From Sinotaia quadrata (lineage: Eukaryota > Mollusca > Gastropoda > Architaenioglossa > Viviparidae): 64,000 nucleotides of DNA. Shown here in pieces: positions 12,498 to 25,700 of the stretch (positions are counted from its first letter, which is position 1; each line of letters starts with the position of its first letter). The stretch is taken from the NCBI GenBank assembly GCA_028829895.1, contig CM054177.1:47128164-47192163 (forward strand), in the 5' to 3' direction. The notes below the pieces were generated by a model that was not told where the DNA came from, did not search any database, and worked only from the letters and a program-made list of their open reading frames with translations. Both the position numbers and the translations under genes were made by a program.

Positions 12498-13689
12498 TAA
12501 CTGGGAATCCTCGCTGTGGTATTTAATATTGCAAACATCTATATAAATCACTGCTGTTTATGTGATGAGAATATTAGGCATAATGATTATCAATAGATGT
12601 AATTATCTGGAAAGTTACATTTTACGATTTTATTTTATTTTGTCCCTTCCCTCCCCCCCCCCCCCAAGTCCACTCATTTCTCTATAATTATTATTCATGC
12701 CGTTCATATTTCCTTCAAACTTTCCGTTGGTTTGTCTCGCTTTCTCTCTCTCTCTCTGTTTTGAGATAGTTTAAAATAATAATCTTGCAAAACATAAAAT
12801 CTTAAATGATGAATTGATTTTTAAGGGATACATTGTTGCCAGATGCGCATATGAAAATACTCGTATGGCTCTAAATATTTTGTCATAAGTTTGTTTTTCG
12901 TGGCTGACTACTAGAAGTATATCTCTACGACTACATTCTGCCACCTAGGGAGCGGCAAAGGTTTTAACCTCGAACTAGGGGTCAAAGTATTACTTAATTT
13001 TTGTGAAGCGCTTCTGGCCTAGGGCGATTTCGCGAATGAGATCAGTTCCTGGAGCCAGAGATCTCTGTGTCCTACCTTTCTGCTCACGTGTCCTATTCAC
13101 TTTTTTTTTTTTTTTTACAACATAAGCCATTGACCTACATATGTGAGTTACAGAGACACCCTAACACCATTATCCACTAAAAATAAGTTAAACAGGTGGG
13201 GCTATTATTACTCTAGGAATGTTGTGGTATTTGACCCACTGAACTCATATTGCTTATAGACTTGACTTCAAAGCGGAAGTTATCATATTAATCAAAACAC
13301 AATACCATTAAAATGAAACAGCATTATAATTTAAATATAATATCAAACCAATAACAATTAAATCATCACCGATGTAGTACTAAAATTACATTCAGCAACA
13401 AGTTCCAGGTGACCTGTCACAAGAAAGGAATTGAGTTGAGCCAGTCCGAAGTCACGGTGACCCTACAAAGCTACGGTACATGTACTGATAGCAGTAATGG
13501 TCGACTAAATGCATGGCGTACGATAGTTTCATTTTATTTAAGGACAAATTCGCCCATTTAAACAAAGCTATCAACTCGGAGTGTGTTTTCACTTTACAAC
13601 GCACACTAAGATAGTTTCAATTAGACTCGGGATGTGCATTCAATCTACATTGCACCCGTACCAAGTACAAGTACACTATAATTATTTAT

Positions 13690-14440
13690 AAAGTCAAACA
13701 ACTTTGTGCAGATCTGGCAGAGGAGACAGTTCAGTGTAATGACTGCAGCACAGTGAGTCGATGTATGAGTAAGTCCATTGAATCGAATTTTTCTCTGACA
13801 TGAATGAGACGATTACCACATAGTTGTACACAGGCAACAAATTTATTAACTATGTTGCTGGCAAAAAAAAATTAAAAAAAAAAAAAAGCACCCCACTCCT
13901 ATTCTTTGACCTGTTCGGTCACGGAGGTCAATGACCGATTATCGTTGATTACCAGCTGAAATCCTAATGACTGAAAAATCGTCTGCTTCAGTACTTTCAT
14001 ACTAAATGGTTGAGATTTTACTGACCATGAGTAATAAATCGACACTCTCTCTATATATATATATATATAGATAGATGTCTGTGTTTCTTTTTTTTCCATA
14101 AACGTAGATCACAAGCTGAGAATCAATAATTGTTTTTTAAAATACACATTCTTAAAATTAATGTAAACATTTAGCTAATACTTTAATAGTATGTCCAGAG
14201 TTGAGTGGTTAGTTTTAATGGCTTTATGCCCAGTAATTTAATTCATTGCCCAGCTCTGTGACACCACAGAGGTACCTGGTTTCGTTCTGAGGTGTGATAG
14301 TAAGTTAACATTAGGCACCTCTATAAATAAATATGTGGATATTTGAAGTAACAGATAATTCATTTTAAAATAATTGCAAGTACAACTTGAGCTAAAAGCA
14401 ATAATGTAATAAAATAAATTAGAATTAGCAAGCTCATTGC
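13690..14440 (+). repeat. Old direct duplication, copy 2
   Basis: Partner of 10270-10860, with the same shared blocks in the same order. Copy 2 contains extra simple sequence (poly-A near 13865, TA repeat near 14050). Confidence 0.65.
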
Positions 14441-14560
14441 TTTATGTAAATGCTATGTATCAGAATTGCTCAACTTCGGCTAAAAGCTGTTAAGTAAAAT
14501 AGAATAAATTAGAATTTAACAAGCTCATTGCTTTATGTAAATGCTATGTATCAGAATTGC
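14384..14560 (+). repeat. ~92-bp tandem duplication
   Basis: GCTAAAAGC...AGCAAGCTCATTGCTTTATG...TATCAGAATTGC occurs twice in a row with few differences, so it is recent relative to its surroundings. Confidence 0.8.
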
Positions 14561-15095
14561 ACAATAATATCTTATTCGTTTCCATAGAGTCCAATTACTC
14601 AATTATTAGATCTATTTATATTTCTGAGATTAAATGTTGCCAACACTTATAAACTACAATGGCTGATAATCTGAAATAATTTGAGAAATAAATACATTTT
14701 TTTTTTAAGTATATTTAATGAATATTTGCTGATTTGTTTTTTTTTCCATATTAATTATTTTGATTATAATTTAAATGACATTGACTTATTACTATATTTT
14801 GTACTATAATTTAGCACTTCATTTCCATATTACTTCCCTTCAATTCAGTAATAATGTTACTAATAAACTGTGCATAGTTATAAACCATACATTTTAAAAT
14901 CAGAATATTTACCAGTAAATGCTCCCTAATTGTTACTTTGAAAAATATGTTTTTGCAATCTTGCTATAGATAGCATTTATTTTATTTGTGTGTATGTGAG
15001 TGGGTGGGTGAGCGTGTGTTTGTGATGTGGTGTAGGCAGACACTCTAGTAATGCTTGACTAAAACTGAATTGTTACTATGTTGAATGGTTTCAGC
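14561..15095. other. AT-rich DNA upstream of the P450 gene
   Basis: No TATA-type promoter stands out. A TG/GGGTG-rich stretch occurs near 14985-15030. The P450 promoter is probably here or further upstream if a noncoding first exon exists. Confidence 0.4.
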
Positions 15096-15191
15096 AGAGT
15101 TATCTGGTCGAGATACATTTTATGGTCAGGTCTTCATTCACATAGGAGGAATCCATCAACCCACAGGTTGTGATCTCTGCCTTTATGTGTC
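15096..15191 (+). promoter_or_regulatory. Possible 5' UTR part of P450 exon 1
   Basis: A TTTCAG just before 15096 could be an acceptor joining an upstream noncoding exon; otherwise transcription starts in or just above this stretch. No TATA box is obvious next to it. Low confidence; 5' transcript ends would decide. Confidence 0.3.
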
Positions 15192-15298
15192 ATGGCAGTG
15201 AGACTGCACATTACAAGAACATCATTTCTCACAAAAGTTTCAGGAGCTGTGAGATGGAATAAAGATCCAAAATATCAGCCATCTGGTTGTAACAAAAA
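15192..15298 (+). CDS. P450 exon 1: start codon and mitochondrial presequence
   Basis: Codes residues 1-35 plus two bases (phase 2 donor, AAAAA|GTAATC). It begins MAVRLHITRTSFLTK and is rich in Arg, Lys, Ser and Thr. The ATG has G at -3 and G at +4, and an in-frame TGA lies 18 nt upstream (15171-15173), so the start is well fixed. An out-of-frame ATG at 15185 opens a short overlapping ORF. The join to exon 2 restores frame exactly (N36). It is the only phase-compatible presequence-like ORF I found just upstream of exon 2. The donor is not the strongest, so this exon is less certain than the others. Confidence 0.8.
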
Positions 15299-18200
15299 GT
15301 AATCAGTGAATGTGGTGTGTGTGGATGCATGTATTTGTGCATAGATGTGTTCACATGTCTTTGTGTGTGTATGCACATTTGCCCCTCAAATCTAGATCAT
15401 TATTATTCATGCATCATTCATGAATCTTTAAGACTGCTAAAAACAATACTAGGGAATTGACAACTTTAATAATACTATATGTACACTAAATAACTAGATG
15501 GGAATATATGTCATTATATATTGGAATGACTTTGCCTCTATCAATTAGTGATTTCTCAGAAATATCTGTTGCACAGTGTTAAGGAAAGTTTCTTAGATAC
15601 TCATCATCATATAAAGAAAGAATTAAGATGTATTAAATAGGTTTATTTTTCAAATATGTCAACATTTAGCCTTGAGATATAACTTTGACCACAAATATTA
15701 CGATAGATTCCATTGCTTCGTAAGTCTGAAACAAGCTTCTTGCAATAGTATTCATTGAATGATTGGGGGAAAAAAACAGTAGTTACCATTTGATTTCCAG
15801 AAATTTTTTGTGGTCACACCCTAGTGCACATGCACCAAATTCACTATACATGTACTACATAATCTGTCTGTTAAAGTAATTAAACACCTAACCCATCTCT
15901 TGCAACATGATTACAACTTTCAAGTGATTACAAGCTGCAAGTGATTCAATACACAAATTATTTTATCAGTCAAAGCTTTTAAACAACCACTTTGTTCTAA
16001 CATTGAAAGTTTTGAAACAACCAATCTGCTTGTTCTTTCAAATGTTATTAAACTACCACTCTGATTTTTCTAACAGTCATATTTAATAAGCAACAACCAG
16101 TCTTTCTCCTATCATTATTATCTAACAGCCTGTTTTTGTTCTATCAATCATGTTATTAAATCACCTCTATGTGTTTGTTGTAAGTCATGTTTTTCAACAG
16201 TTAATCTGTTTGTTCAAAGTTAACTAAAAAACCATGTATATATTACAGCCTGCTAAGAAATATGACTGGACAGGCAGTGATCAGTAGAGAGTATGACTAT
16301 GAGATGGCCAAACCATTTGAATCCATTCCAGGGCCAAAAGGAATCTACAACATCCCGTTCATTGGAACAAGACTTTTGTTCAAGCCTTTCTGTAAGATTT
16401 TTTTCTTTTTCTTTTAATGATTTGATTGCTAGTAAATATTTTTTCAATGTAGATAACTTATATTACATAAAAGTGCAGTAACAAAAGCTACCTAATTTTG
16501 CATGGAATAAAATATAGATGTGAATAGTTAGGTAGTTAAGTAGAAAGATAGATATAACATGACCTACTGGTGGGTGAATATAAAAGTGAATGTAGATATT
16601 GCATGCCACAATCTATGGCAGAGTAAATATGCCTATCCTTATTTCTGAACTTAATAATTATATATTTGATACCAGTATTAACATGACCTGACCTTGGACA
16701 CTCCTTATGATGATAGTTTAGTAAAATAAAAAGTTGGAGTAAACAACTCAAGTAAAGAATATGCTAGAATTTGCTGATGCAATCCAAACCAGTTCCAAGT
16801 GGATGTGTAGTTTTTCTAATAGTCTCATACTTGTTCATAACAATTTCATCCAATGGGGATGACCGAAAGTTATTTTTTTTGAAGAAAGTCCTATATTCTA
16901 ATCACTTTCACTTTGATTTTGACATAACTCAAGTCCAGTCATAAAGGCGATCATTAGCTTACGTTAAGTTAACTGACTGATAAAGGAAGAATGGACTTAA
17001 GAATATTTTGTACATGTTTGCTATTGATTTATGATTTGAATTAGTGAATGCTTATATAATTGAGATGTTACTTCTGTGTTCATTAATTTGACTACGTTGT
17101 ACATTATACTTGTGAATTTTATTTGATGCTATATTTCTTATGTTGCTTGTGTATTGGGCTAATGAATATTGTTGCATGATTTGTAAGTTGAGAATGTGTG
17201 TGAGAGAGAAAGGAGTTTAGGGGTGAAATATGCCTGAAATTTAGTGCTACCTCAATTTGACTTTTACAGAGAGGAGCAAGACGTTATTTTTGTTTCATAG
17301 CTTTGTATTCGCTTCAGACGATGGTGAACACTGTACTCTACTGGATTCAAGTTGGGGTGCTTACAGCATTATCTTCAAACTTTATCAGTAAACATGTTGC
17401 TGTAAGCTGGTTCATGTTAATTACATTTGAGATCAAATAAGGCAAAAATTGAGGCTTGAGTTAGGTCTTGAGAATTCACGAAGATTATCTTGAACATTCC
17501 TCATGGTGTGCTTGAGTAGCACACATGAAAGTTCTGTAGCATTCCTAATAGTGTGCCTTGATAAGCACATATGAAGTTCTGGATGATTCTCCAAGGTGTG
17601 CTTTGTTAGTGTATCAGAGATTCTGGAAGGGTTGTGTAATGTGCCTAGAGGGGGTACTTTGGACCATCATCAAATAAAAAACAAGTGTGATGCCAATGCC
17701 ACCTAGTTAATGGTTATGATTATTATTAATATTAATCATCCATAACAATTACAAATGATGACAATCTTAATTTATTTTATTAATAATTCTCCAGAAGACA
17801 CCACTCGTCTCTCTCTCACTTGGTGGATATGTGGGCGCTGTAAATGTTTTCTCTCTTCCACAACATCTAACAAACATTTACCATCACACAATATTTCTAC
17901 AGGTGGAAAAATTATTACTAAAGGAGAAGACAAATCCATCTGTAATCTATATTTAGTGAGCCCCCATCCATCCATTGTCTTTCAAACATATGGTTATCAA
18001 TATGTGTAAGAAGGTCAATAAATTTAACAATAAATTTATTAAATCAACAATCAAATATATAACATATGTATATAATCAAAGAGCATTGACATTTACAACA
18101 ATGTTCAATTAATGCTGGACAATCATTCAGTTTGCATAGACATAAGCAGTCATTTAACATAATCAAGTTCATGGTTATCATCATGGAAATTAGAGTAGAG

Positions 18201-19750
18201 TTCAGAGAAATAATTAAGTCAAAGCACATAACCTTTTCAAAGCTGGCAGTTGTCACCGGCATTTGTTTCACAGTCACATAGTTTGCAACAAGTTACTGCC
18301 TTTCATAATTAGGCACATGACACAACTGTTCCAGAATCTTCAACATGCTCTCCAAGCATGCCCTAGAGAATCGTCCTGAATTTCACATGCACTGTTTTTG
18401 AATTTCCATGTTCATTTACTCAACACACCACAAGGAACATTCAAAATAATCTGTAATTCTCAAGACCAAACTCAAGCCACAATTTCCACCTTATTGGCAC
18501 TCAAATGGAATTCACATGAATCAACTTACAGCAACACGTTTTACCGATAAGTTGATGACAATACTAGAAGCACACACCAACATATTCAAGTAGAGTACAG
18601 TAGTCACTGTAGCATGAAGTTATGACCAGAAACAAAAGGCTTGCTCTGCTCTGCAAAAGTCAAATTATGGCAGCACTAAATTTCAAGCACATTCTCAAAT
18701 TACAAATCCTGCAACGATTTTGTTAGCCTGGTACACAGACAGCATAAGAAATATAGCATCTAATCAAAATTCACAAGTATAATGTACAATGTAGTCAAAT
18801 TAATGAACATAGAAGTAATAGTTCAATTATATTTAAGCATTCACTAATAACCTTATTAATTCAACACCATACAAAAAGATGAACAGGCAGACATCACTTT
18901 CAGTCATACCTAGAGGTTTAGATATTGGTTAGAATGAACAGAGTGTGATGGCTGAATTAATAACTTAAATAAGTAACAAAACAGCAGACTGAAGAATCAC
19001 TGCAATGGAAAGTTAAATACAAGAGGAAAAAAATCAATTTTTTAGCTAGTCCAAATTCACAGTGATCTAATAAGCTATGTTCCCAATTGATACAATAGAC
19101 CTACACTTTATCTATATAGAGAATACTCAAGCTAATGCTGAAATTACCCAAAGTAATATCTGAGCTCTCAGTCAAGCACATACATATAGCCACTAGATTT
19201 GGTCAACATGAAAGAGATCATGTTCTCCAAGAGTTTGTTGCTATGCAGTAATGGTACTTTCCTTGATGGAGCTGCTAGGAAGACAGCTATTATGTTACAG
19301 AGTATGTTTTTTGAAGACAGGATTTCTACCTGAGGATCTATTTTTTCAAATAGCTTAGTATAGGATGAGTATAATTGTCGCCAGTCTAGTGGTACTCCTC
19401 TAGTGAATGTAGCTTGTAGCTTAAACCCGTACCAGGTTAAAAATAATAAGCAGACAAATAAAACAAACCCAGGTGTGGAAACTCAAGTGTAGATAAGGTT
19501 TGGTGTAGGAACTGCTATAAAACAAGTACAGTCCTACTGGGTGGTTTACTCTTCTCTGAGGTGTTGATGCTATGTATTTCAGGCACTTGACACAGATATA
19601 CACAGCTCATAGAAAGCTATAATTATCTCACCTGACATGCTTGTGCATTTCTCATGCTCATTCAAGAAACAGTTCATGAAAGTGTACAGTTTTATTGGGT
19701 CAGTGTCACATTGATATCATCATAGCATGTTAGCTAACACAAAATACACA

Positions 19751-19785
<35 letters not shown>

Positions 19786-22700
19786 TATATATATATATAT
19801 ATTGTCTGGAATAGAAGCATGATCCTACTAGCAAATTACATGAAAAATATTATAGAGTTAGGAAGAATGTACATCATGAATAACATTGAAAAAATACTAT
19901 TACAAATAAATGTCTGTTAACATAATATTCAGTCTTTCCTCAGAGAGATGGATGGATAGACATTTGTATACATAAATATGTTACATACTTGTAAAGAGAT
20001 AAGTGCAGTATATAGACAGAAATACAAACAGGCATATATATAGATGTACATTTACCAGAGATATGGCAGTTATAAACTAGTTTCATGCATAATTTGACTT
20101 CAGATTTCATTTTTCCTTACAGTTATTTGAACTTTATGAAATACAAGCATCAGGATGACCCACTCCTTTCAGTCATTAAGCAAGTGGTATATTTCATTAG
20201 TAGTAATTCAAAAAACAAAAAAAAACAACAGGCCTATTGAGTGGAAACACAAAAAATAGAGGTTACTCGATAATTCAGGACCATAGAGTAAATATTTGGG
20301 GATTCAGACTTAATCTTAATATAATTATACAATTTGCTACATTCCATTACCTTGTAACTTTGACATAAATTGTTTTCCTGATATATATCAGCAGATATAT
20401 GTATGCAGCAGAATGCCAAATAATAAAAGTTTGTTATAGTTTCTTTGCAAGATAGTTTTCCGGTCTTTGAGAATCTGGATTTTGCTCATGTAAAATTTTG
20501 ACAACTAAACCTTATTTTTAAAATCTCTGTAGTTTCCATCAACTTTTATTCATCAATTTGCCAATAATCTGTTCCAGCCAAATACTCTTTGGAGAGTGTG
20601 GGTCACATGATAGAGAATTTGCATCAAACATATGGCCCCATTGTGTGCATAAGGTTTGGGTTCCAAAAGATCCTGCTCCTGGAGGACGTGTCAGACATCC
20701 AAGTGGTCTTGCAATCAGATCCTAAGACTCCATACCGTGCTCCAATGACACTGCCTCTTATGTATGAAAAGCGCCAAAAGCTCAAGCAGAGTCTAGGAAC
20801 ATGGTGAGCCAGGGGAGGGGTGAAGCTGTCTCAATTTGGTATTTATTATACTAACTTTAGAAATTCATTGATATGATCCACTTCAAGAAAAGTTGAAAAC
20901 ACTTTCAAAATGTTATTTAATTCTTAAGTAACATTTACAAGTTAACACATAATCTGGTTTTGTTGTAAGTTTTTAAATTATTAGGGTGGGTTGGTTGGTT
21001 GGTTTTACTTTTGAGGGGATGGTGAGCAAAACAATAAAACAATCTGAAAATCTTTTAACATCTTACACTTCTGTCCCAAAACATCTGCTGACCAGTTTTT
21101 TCAATCCTTTTCTGTTGCAGTCTTACTATGTTTATTTTAGTTGTATGATGTTTGTTGCAGTGTACTTCATTGTGTTTATTTTAGTTGTATGATGTTTGTT
21201 GCAGTCTCATAATGTTGCAGTTGCATGATGTTTGTTGTAGTTGTATGATGATTGTTGCAGTCTCATTATATTGTAGTTGCATGATGCTTGTTGCAATCAT
21301 ATAATATTCTTCTTAGTTGTAAGATGTTTGTCATATTGTACAAGAACTGGAGATTCACTTAGAAGATTAAGTACACTAGACTGTCTGGAGATTTATTTGG
21401 GATTTGAATTTCACTGGACTGTATGGAGATTTATTTGGGAGATGAAGTACACTGGACTATCTGGAGATTTATTTGGGAGTTGAAGTATATGAGCCTGTCT
21501 AGAGATTTATTTGGGAGTTGAAGTACACTGGACTATTTGGAGATTTATTTGGGAGTTGAAGTACACTGCTGGCTGAGATTAAACATTTAGTTCACTGATG
21601 ATCACTTGCAATCATGCACTTGACTTTAAATAATTTCAGGCTGGAATTTACATACAGTTTTTCTTTAAAATAGTGAATATGATTGGAAAATGGACAGGAT
21701 ATTTAAGGATAAAATATACAATATGTTTTAGTTTAAATGTGATTATCACAATCTTATTATCCCAAGTGCTATGTACTAATTAAGCATAATTCTGACTATG
21801 CCATGAGAATTATTGTATTTTTCTTAATCTTACACTTATGGTGGAGTTGGCTGTTTTTATCCATTAACAGCAATGGCGAAGAATGGCAAAGATTACGCAC
21901 CCCCCTGAATTCCCATTTGAGTCGACCATCTTCTGCAACTCACTACCTGGCCAGTCAGGAACAAGTTGCTGTTGACTTTGCTGCCAGGTTGCCTCGTCTT
22001 CAGTCTTCTCCAGCAGCACTGCAGGAAGACTTCTTTAGATTTGCTGCCGAGAGTGAGTGTTCAAAATGCATTGAGATGTTGCTGTTTCTTATTGATTGTG
22101 GCAGAATTTTAATTTGTTAAACAAGAATTTCCATTTACACCTAGTTATTTCTCTTAAAATCTGGCCTGCATGACCTAAGTGGATTCAGAAAAAAACTATT
22201 TCCCTTTAGTGCTACAAAAATTGAATCTGTAGAAACAAGGCTTGACACACTAGTAGTAAAGTGTTCTGACCATAAGTATGTGAGGAATTGTATGAAACCC
22301 TTGGCTTTACCACTTAATCATCACAAAATGCCAGACCAAGAAAGGTGAGTGGTAGCAGAACAGGAATGTTGACACCTGACAGATTACTGGATGGATGTAT
22401 GGATGGATATTTTTGTACAGAGAATGTACATCAGTCACAGTTCTGCACAATGTCCAAGGTATCTTTTAAATTTATTGCCTCCGGTGAATTGGGCAAGGGT
22501 GTGTTCTGGAGGCATAACCAAACAGGAGAACTGGGTACACATCAGTGGCATGAATACTATTATAGTATCATTATATTAATTATGATTACTGTATAGTAAA
22601 TTTACTAAAATAGTAATTACATAATGAAAACTGTAATAGTAAAGTATATAATGAATACTATAATAGTAAATTACATAATGAATACTATAATAGCAAGTTT

Positions 22701-25700
22701 ATGTAATAAATACTATAATAGTAAATTGCATAATGAATACAAAAGTAAATTGCATAATGAATACAAAAGTAAATTACATAATGAATACTATAGCAGTAAA
22801 TTACATAATAAATACTTTTACAGTAAATTACATACTGAATACTATAATAGTAAATTTACTTAATAATAATATGGCAGCAGGGTGGAAAGTTGTCTTTTAA
22901 ATATGTAGTATATAAATTTTAAAAAATAATACTAAATATAAAATAACTGTTTTGTACATCAGTGTTGACTTTCTAAGTAAAATCTTCAATACTTCCTTTG
23001 AAGTACTTTTGACTATAGACTCAAGAACATTTTTGTATTTGAGCATAGAGCCACCAGCCTATAGGAATAAGATAGGATACTTTTGACTATAGACTCAAGA
23101 ACATTTTTGTATTTGAACATATAGCCACCAGCCTATAAGATAAGATACCTTTGTAATAGATCCTTATGATGTGACTTCCATTAACTTGGCTGCAGCCCCT
23201 ATCCACAAACTAAAAATCAAATACTTAGCCTAATAATAAAATAGACTAATGTGCAGAAGAATACATAGCAGCAAGCTATTTTAAACAAGGTAGATAAATG
23301 CAATTATGGGAATGAAACTGAGCAAACTTAAATAGAAATAAAACTGACGCTTCTAGCAGTATCTGTACGTATCAGGTATATACATACAGACAATTGATCT
23401 AGAAAAGAAATGTTGCACTTTAAATAGTGCAAAGTATGCATTGAATAGTGATTGCTTTCATCCTTTGCACTGATTCAGTGAACAGATGTTAACATTATAA
23501 TCATTTTTTTTTGGAGAGATGGCAAGATTGAAATCATAGAATCTAAGGTAATGCAGTCATACATCGTAAGCGTTCTTGTGTTGCAAACTGGTTTTAGTTT
23601 CAGTCAGATGAAGGAAGTTCCCATATCCAGTGAAGTAAATGTAGTTCATCTGGGTGCACACTAAGTTAGAACATGCATCGAGTTAGATGCAGTCCCAGTA
23701 AGAAGAAAGGAAATTGACATCCCAAAGAATGTTGATTTTTGTCTCTCACACAGATATCTCAGGAGTGGAAATGAAGAAATAAATCAACAAACCAATCTTG
23801 CTTCTGAAATATATTAAGTAAATAGAGAAAACATTTTATGCAGCTAAATTTGGTCTCAAGCATTGTATTTACATGCAAATTCAGAATTATACTTTATTAT
23901 CGCAAAACATTATTACAAACTACTTAATTATCAAATTCAAAACATGTTAACTACAAAATTTAAAACATTAGGAAATTCTCAATTTCTGAAAGAAAGAGAA
24001 TTATTAATTTCATTCATTCCACCAACTCATATCATATTTACTTTCAAATAAGTTTTATTATTTCAAATGTTTTATGGAGAAGTCTATATTTGCATCTGCT
24101 GAATTTTATAGTATATATATATGCATTATTTACTTCTACTATGTTATTCTGCCTGTATTGATCAAACTATATGCCTCATAAGCCATTTGGAGATGAGCCT
24201 AACAATATAAAAATTGATCTTGAAAATGGAGGCAACTGAAATAAAACACTAATATGTGCCTTTACTAAATGTTTATTAACTAAAAACATTCATTATGAAA
24301 TAAGATGTGAAAATAATACTTGGAAAAATGTTTGTAAACACAAATGGCATTGTGAGGGTGGAGAGGGGTCATAGTTAAGTCCAGGCTACCCATATCTGTG
24401 TTTATCCTTTGTATTGATTTCAGTTATTTTGGTTAGAGAGAACATGCCCTGTGATAAAAAAAAAACCAACTAAATTTATCACAGTTTTAGAAATTGTACA
24501 TAAACATCAGAGCCATTATATCTGTAAAATGATTTCTTGATATAAGTAAATTCCTGTCTTAGGCATTGGAGTGGTGTGCTTCAACAAAAGACTTGGTTTT
24601 CTGGATGCTGACTTTGAGACCAACGCACACAAGAAGAAGCTACTGGCCAGCTTATTGACCTCCATTCGTGACCTCACCAAAGCATTTTATGGCAAGAAAT
24701 TCCTGTTTCTTTTTATGGAAGACTCATTCTACAAGAATTACAAACAGGCACGGGACTATGTTAGTTGGTATGATTATTTTTCCTGCATTACAAACAGGCA
24801 TGGGACTATGTTAGTTGGTATGATTATTTTTCCTGCATTACAAACAGGCATGGGACTATGTTAGTTGGTATGATTATTTTTCCTGCATTACAAGCAGGCA
24901 TGGACTATTTTAGCTGGTATGATTATTTTTCCTGCATTACAAGCAGGCATGGGACTATTTTAGTTGGTATGATTATTTTTCCTGCATTACATTACCCATC
25001 ATCCTTATTTATGAGAAAGTACCTCCACTGAATTACCAGACATTCTTACAGTAAAAATTACTTCCTCTTGATAACCAGACATTTTTACAGTTAAAAAAAA
25101 TAAATACCTTCACTAGATTATGGATAACCCTTTCTATTTGAAAGTGCTCAATTAGATTACCAGACATTTTTACAATTAAAAAGTACTTTCACTATTTGAA
25201 AGTGCTCTATTAGATTACCAGACATTTTTAAATTAAAAAGTACTTTCACTATTTGAAAGTGCTCAATTAGATTACCAGACATTTTTACAATTAAAAAGTA
25301 CTTTCACTATTTGAAAGTGCTCAATTAGATTACCAGACATTTTTACAATTAAAAAGTACTTTCACTATTTGAAAGTGCTCAATTAGATTACCAGACATAT
25401 ATAACAAATACTCTAGACAAATGAATCTGCATGAATTCAAGAAAAGCAGATGCCAACAGTGCAATAAAACAAGAATTTCATGCAACACAACCACTAACAA
25501 GAACCTACTTGGTTAAATTTTCTCTCTTCTGTTAATGATCATGATTAATTTATATTTCTTCTTTTTCTTGTGGTTTTTTTTTCATTTGGTATTTTAGGAG
25601 AGGGATTGTTTGTTGTCAGTGATCATGATTATTTTATATTTCTTCTTTTTCTTGTTTTCTTTTTGTATTTGGTATTTTAGGGGAAGGATTGTTTGTTGTT

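Noticed and set aside
12168..12500. 110-codon repetitive ORF, also open on the other strand
   Set aside because: 45-bp satellite; openness on both strands is a property of the unit, not of coding.
16262..16264. Met41 as the P450 start codon
   Set aside because: Would remove the import presequence; the exon 1 join is phase-perfect and has a better start context.
20121..20185. Possible extra exon in P450 intron 2 (good polypyrimidine tract and ACAG, open frame YLNFMKYKHQDD)
   Set aside because: Exon 2 joins exon 3 perfectly in phase and in family sequence; inserting it would break the hinge region and no matching donor is present.
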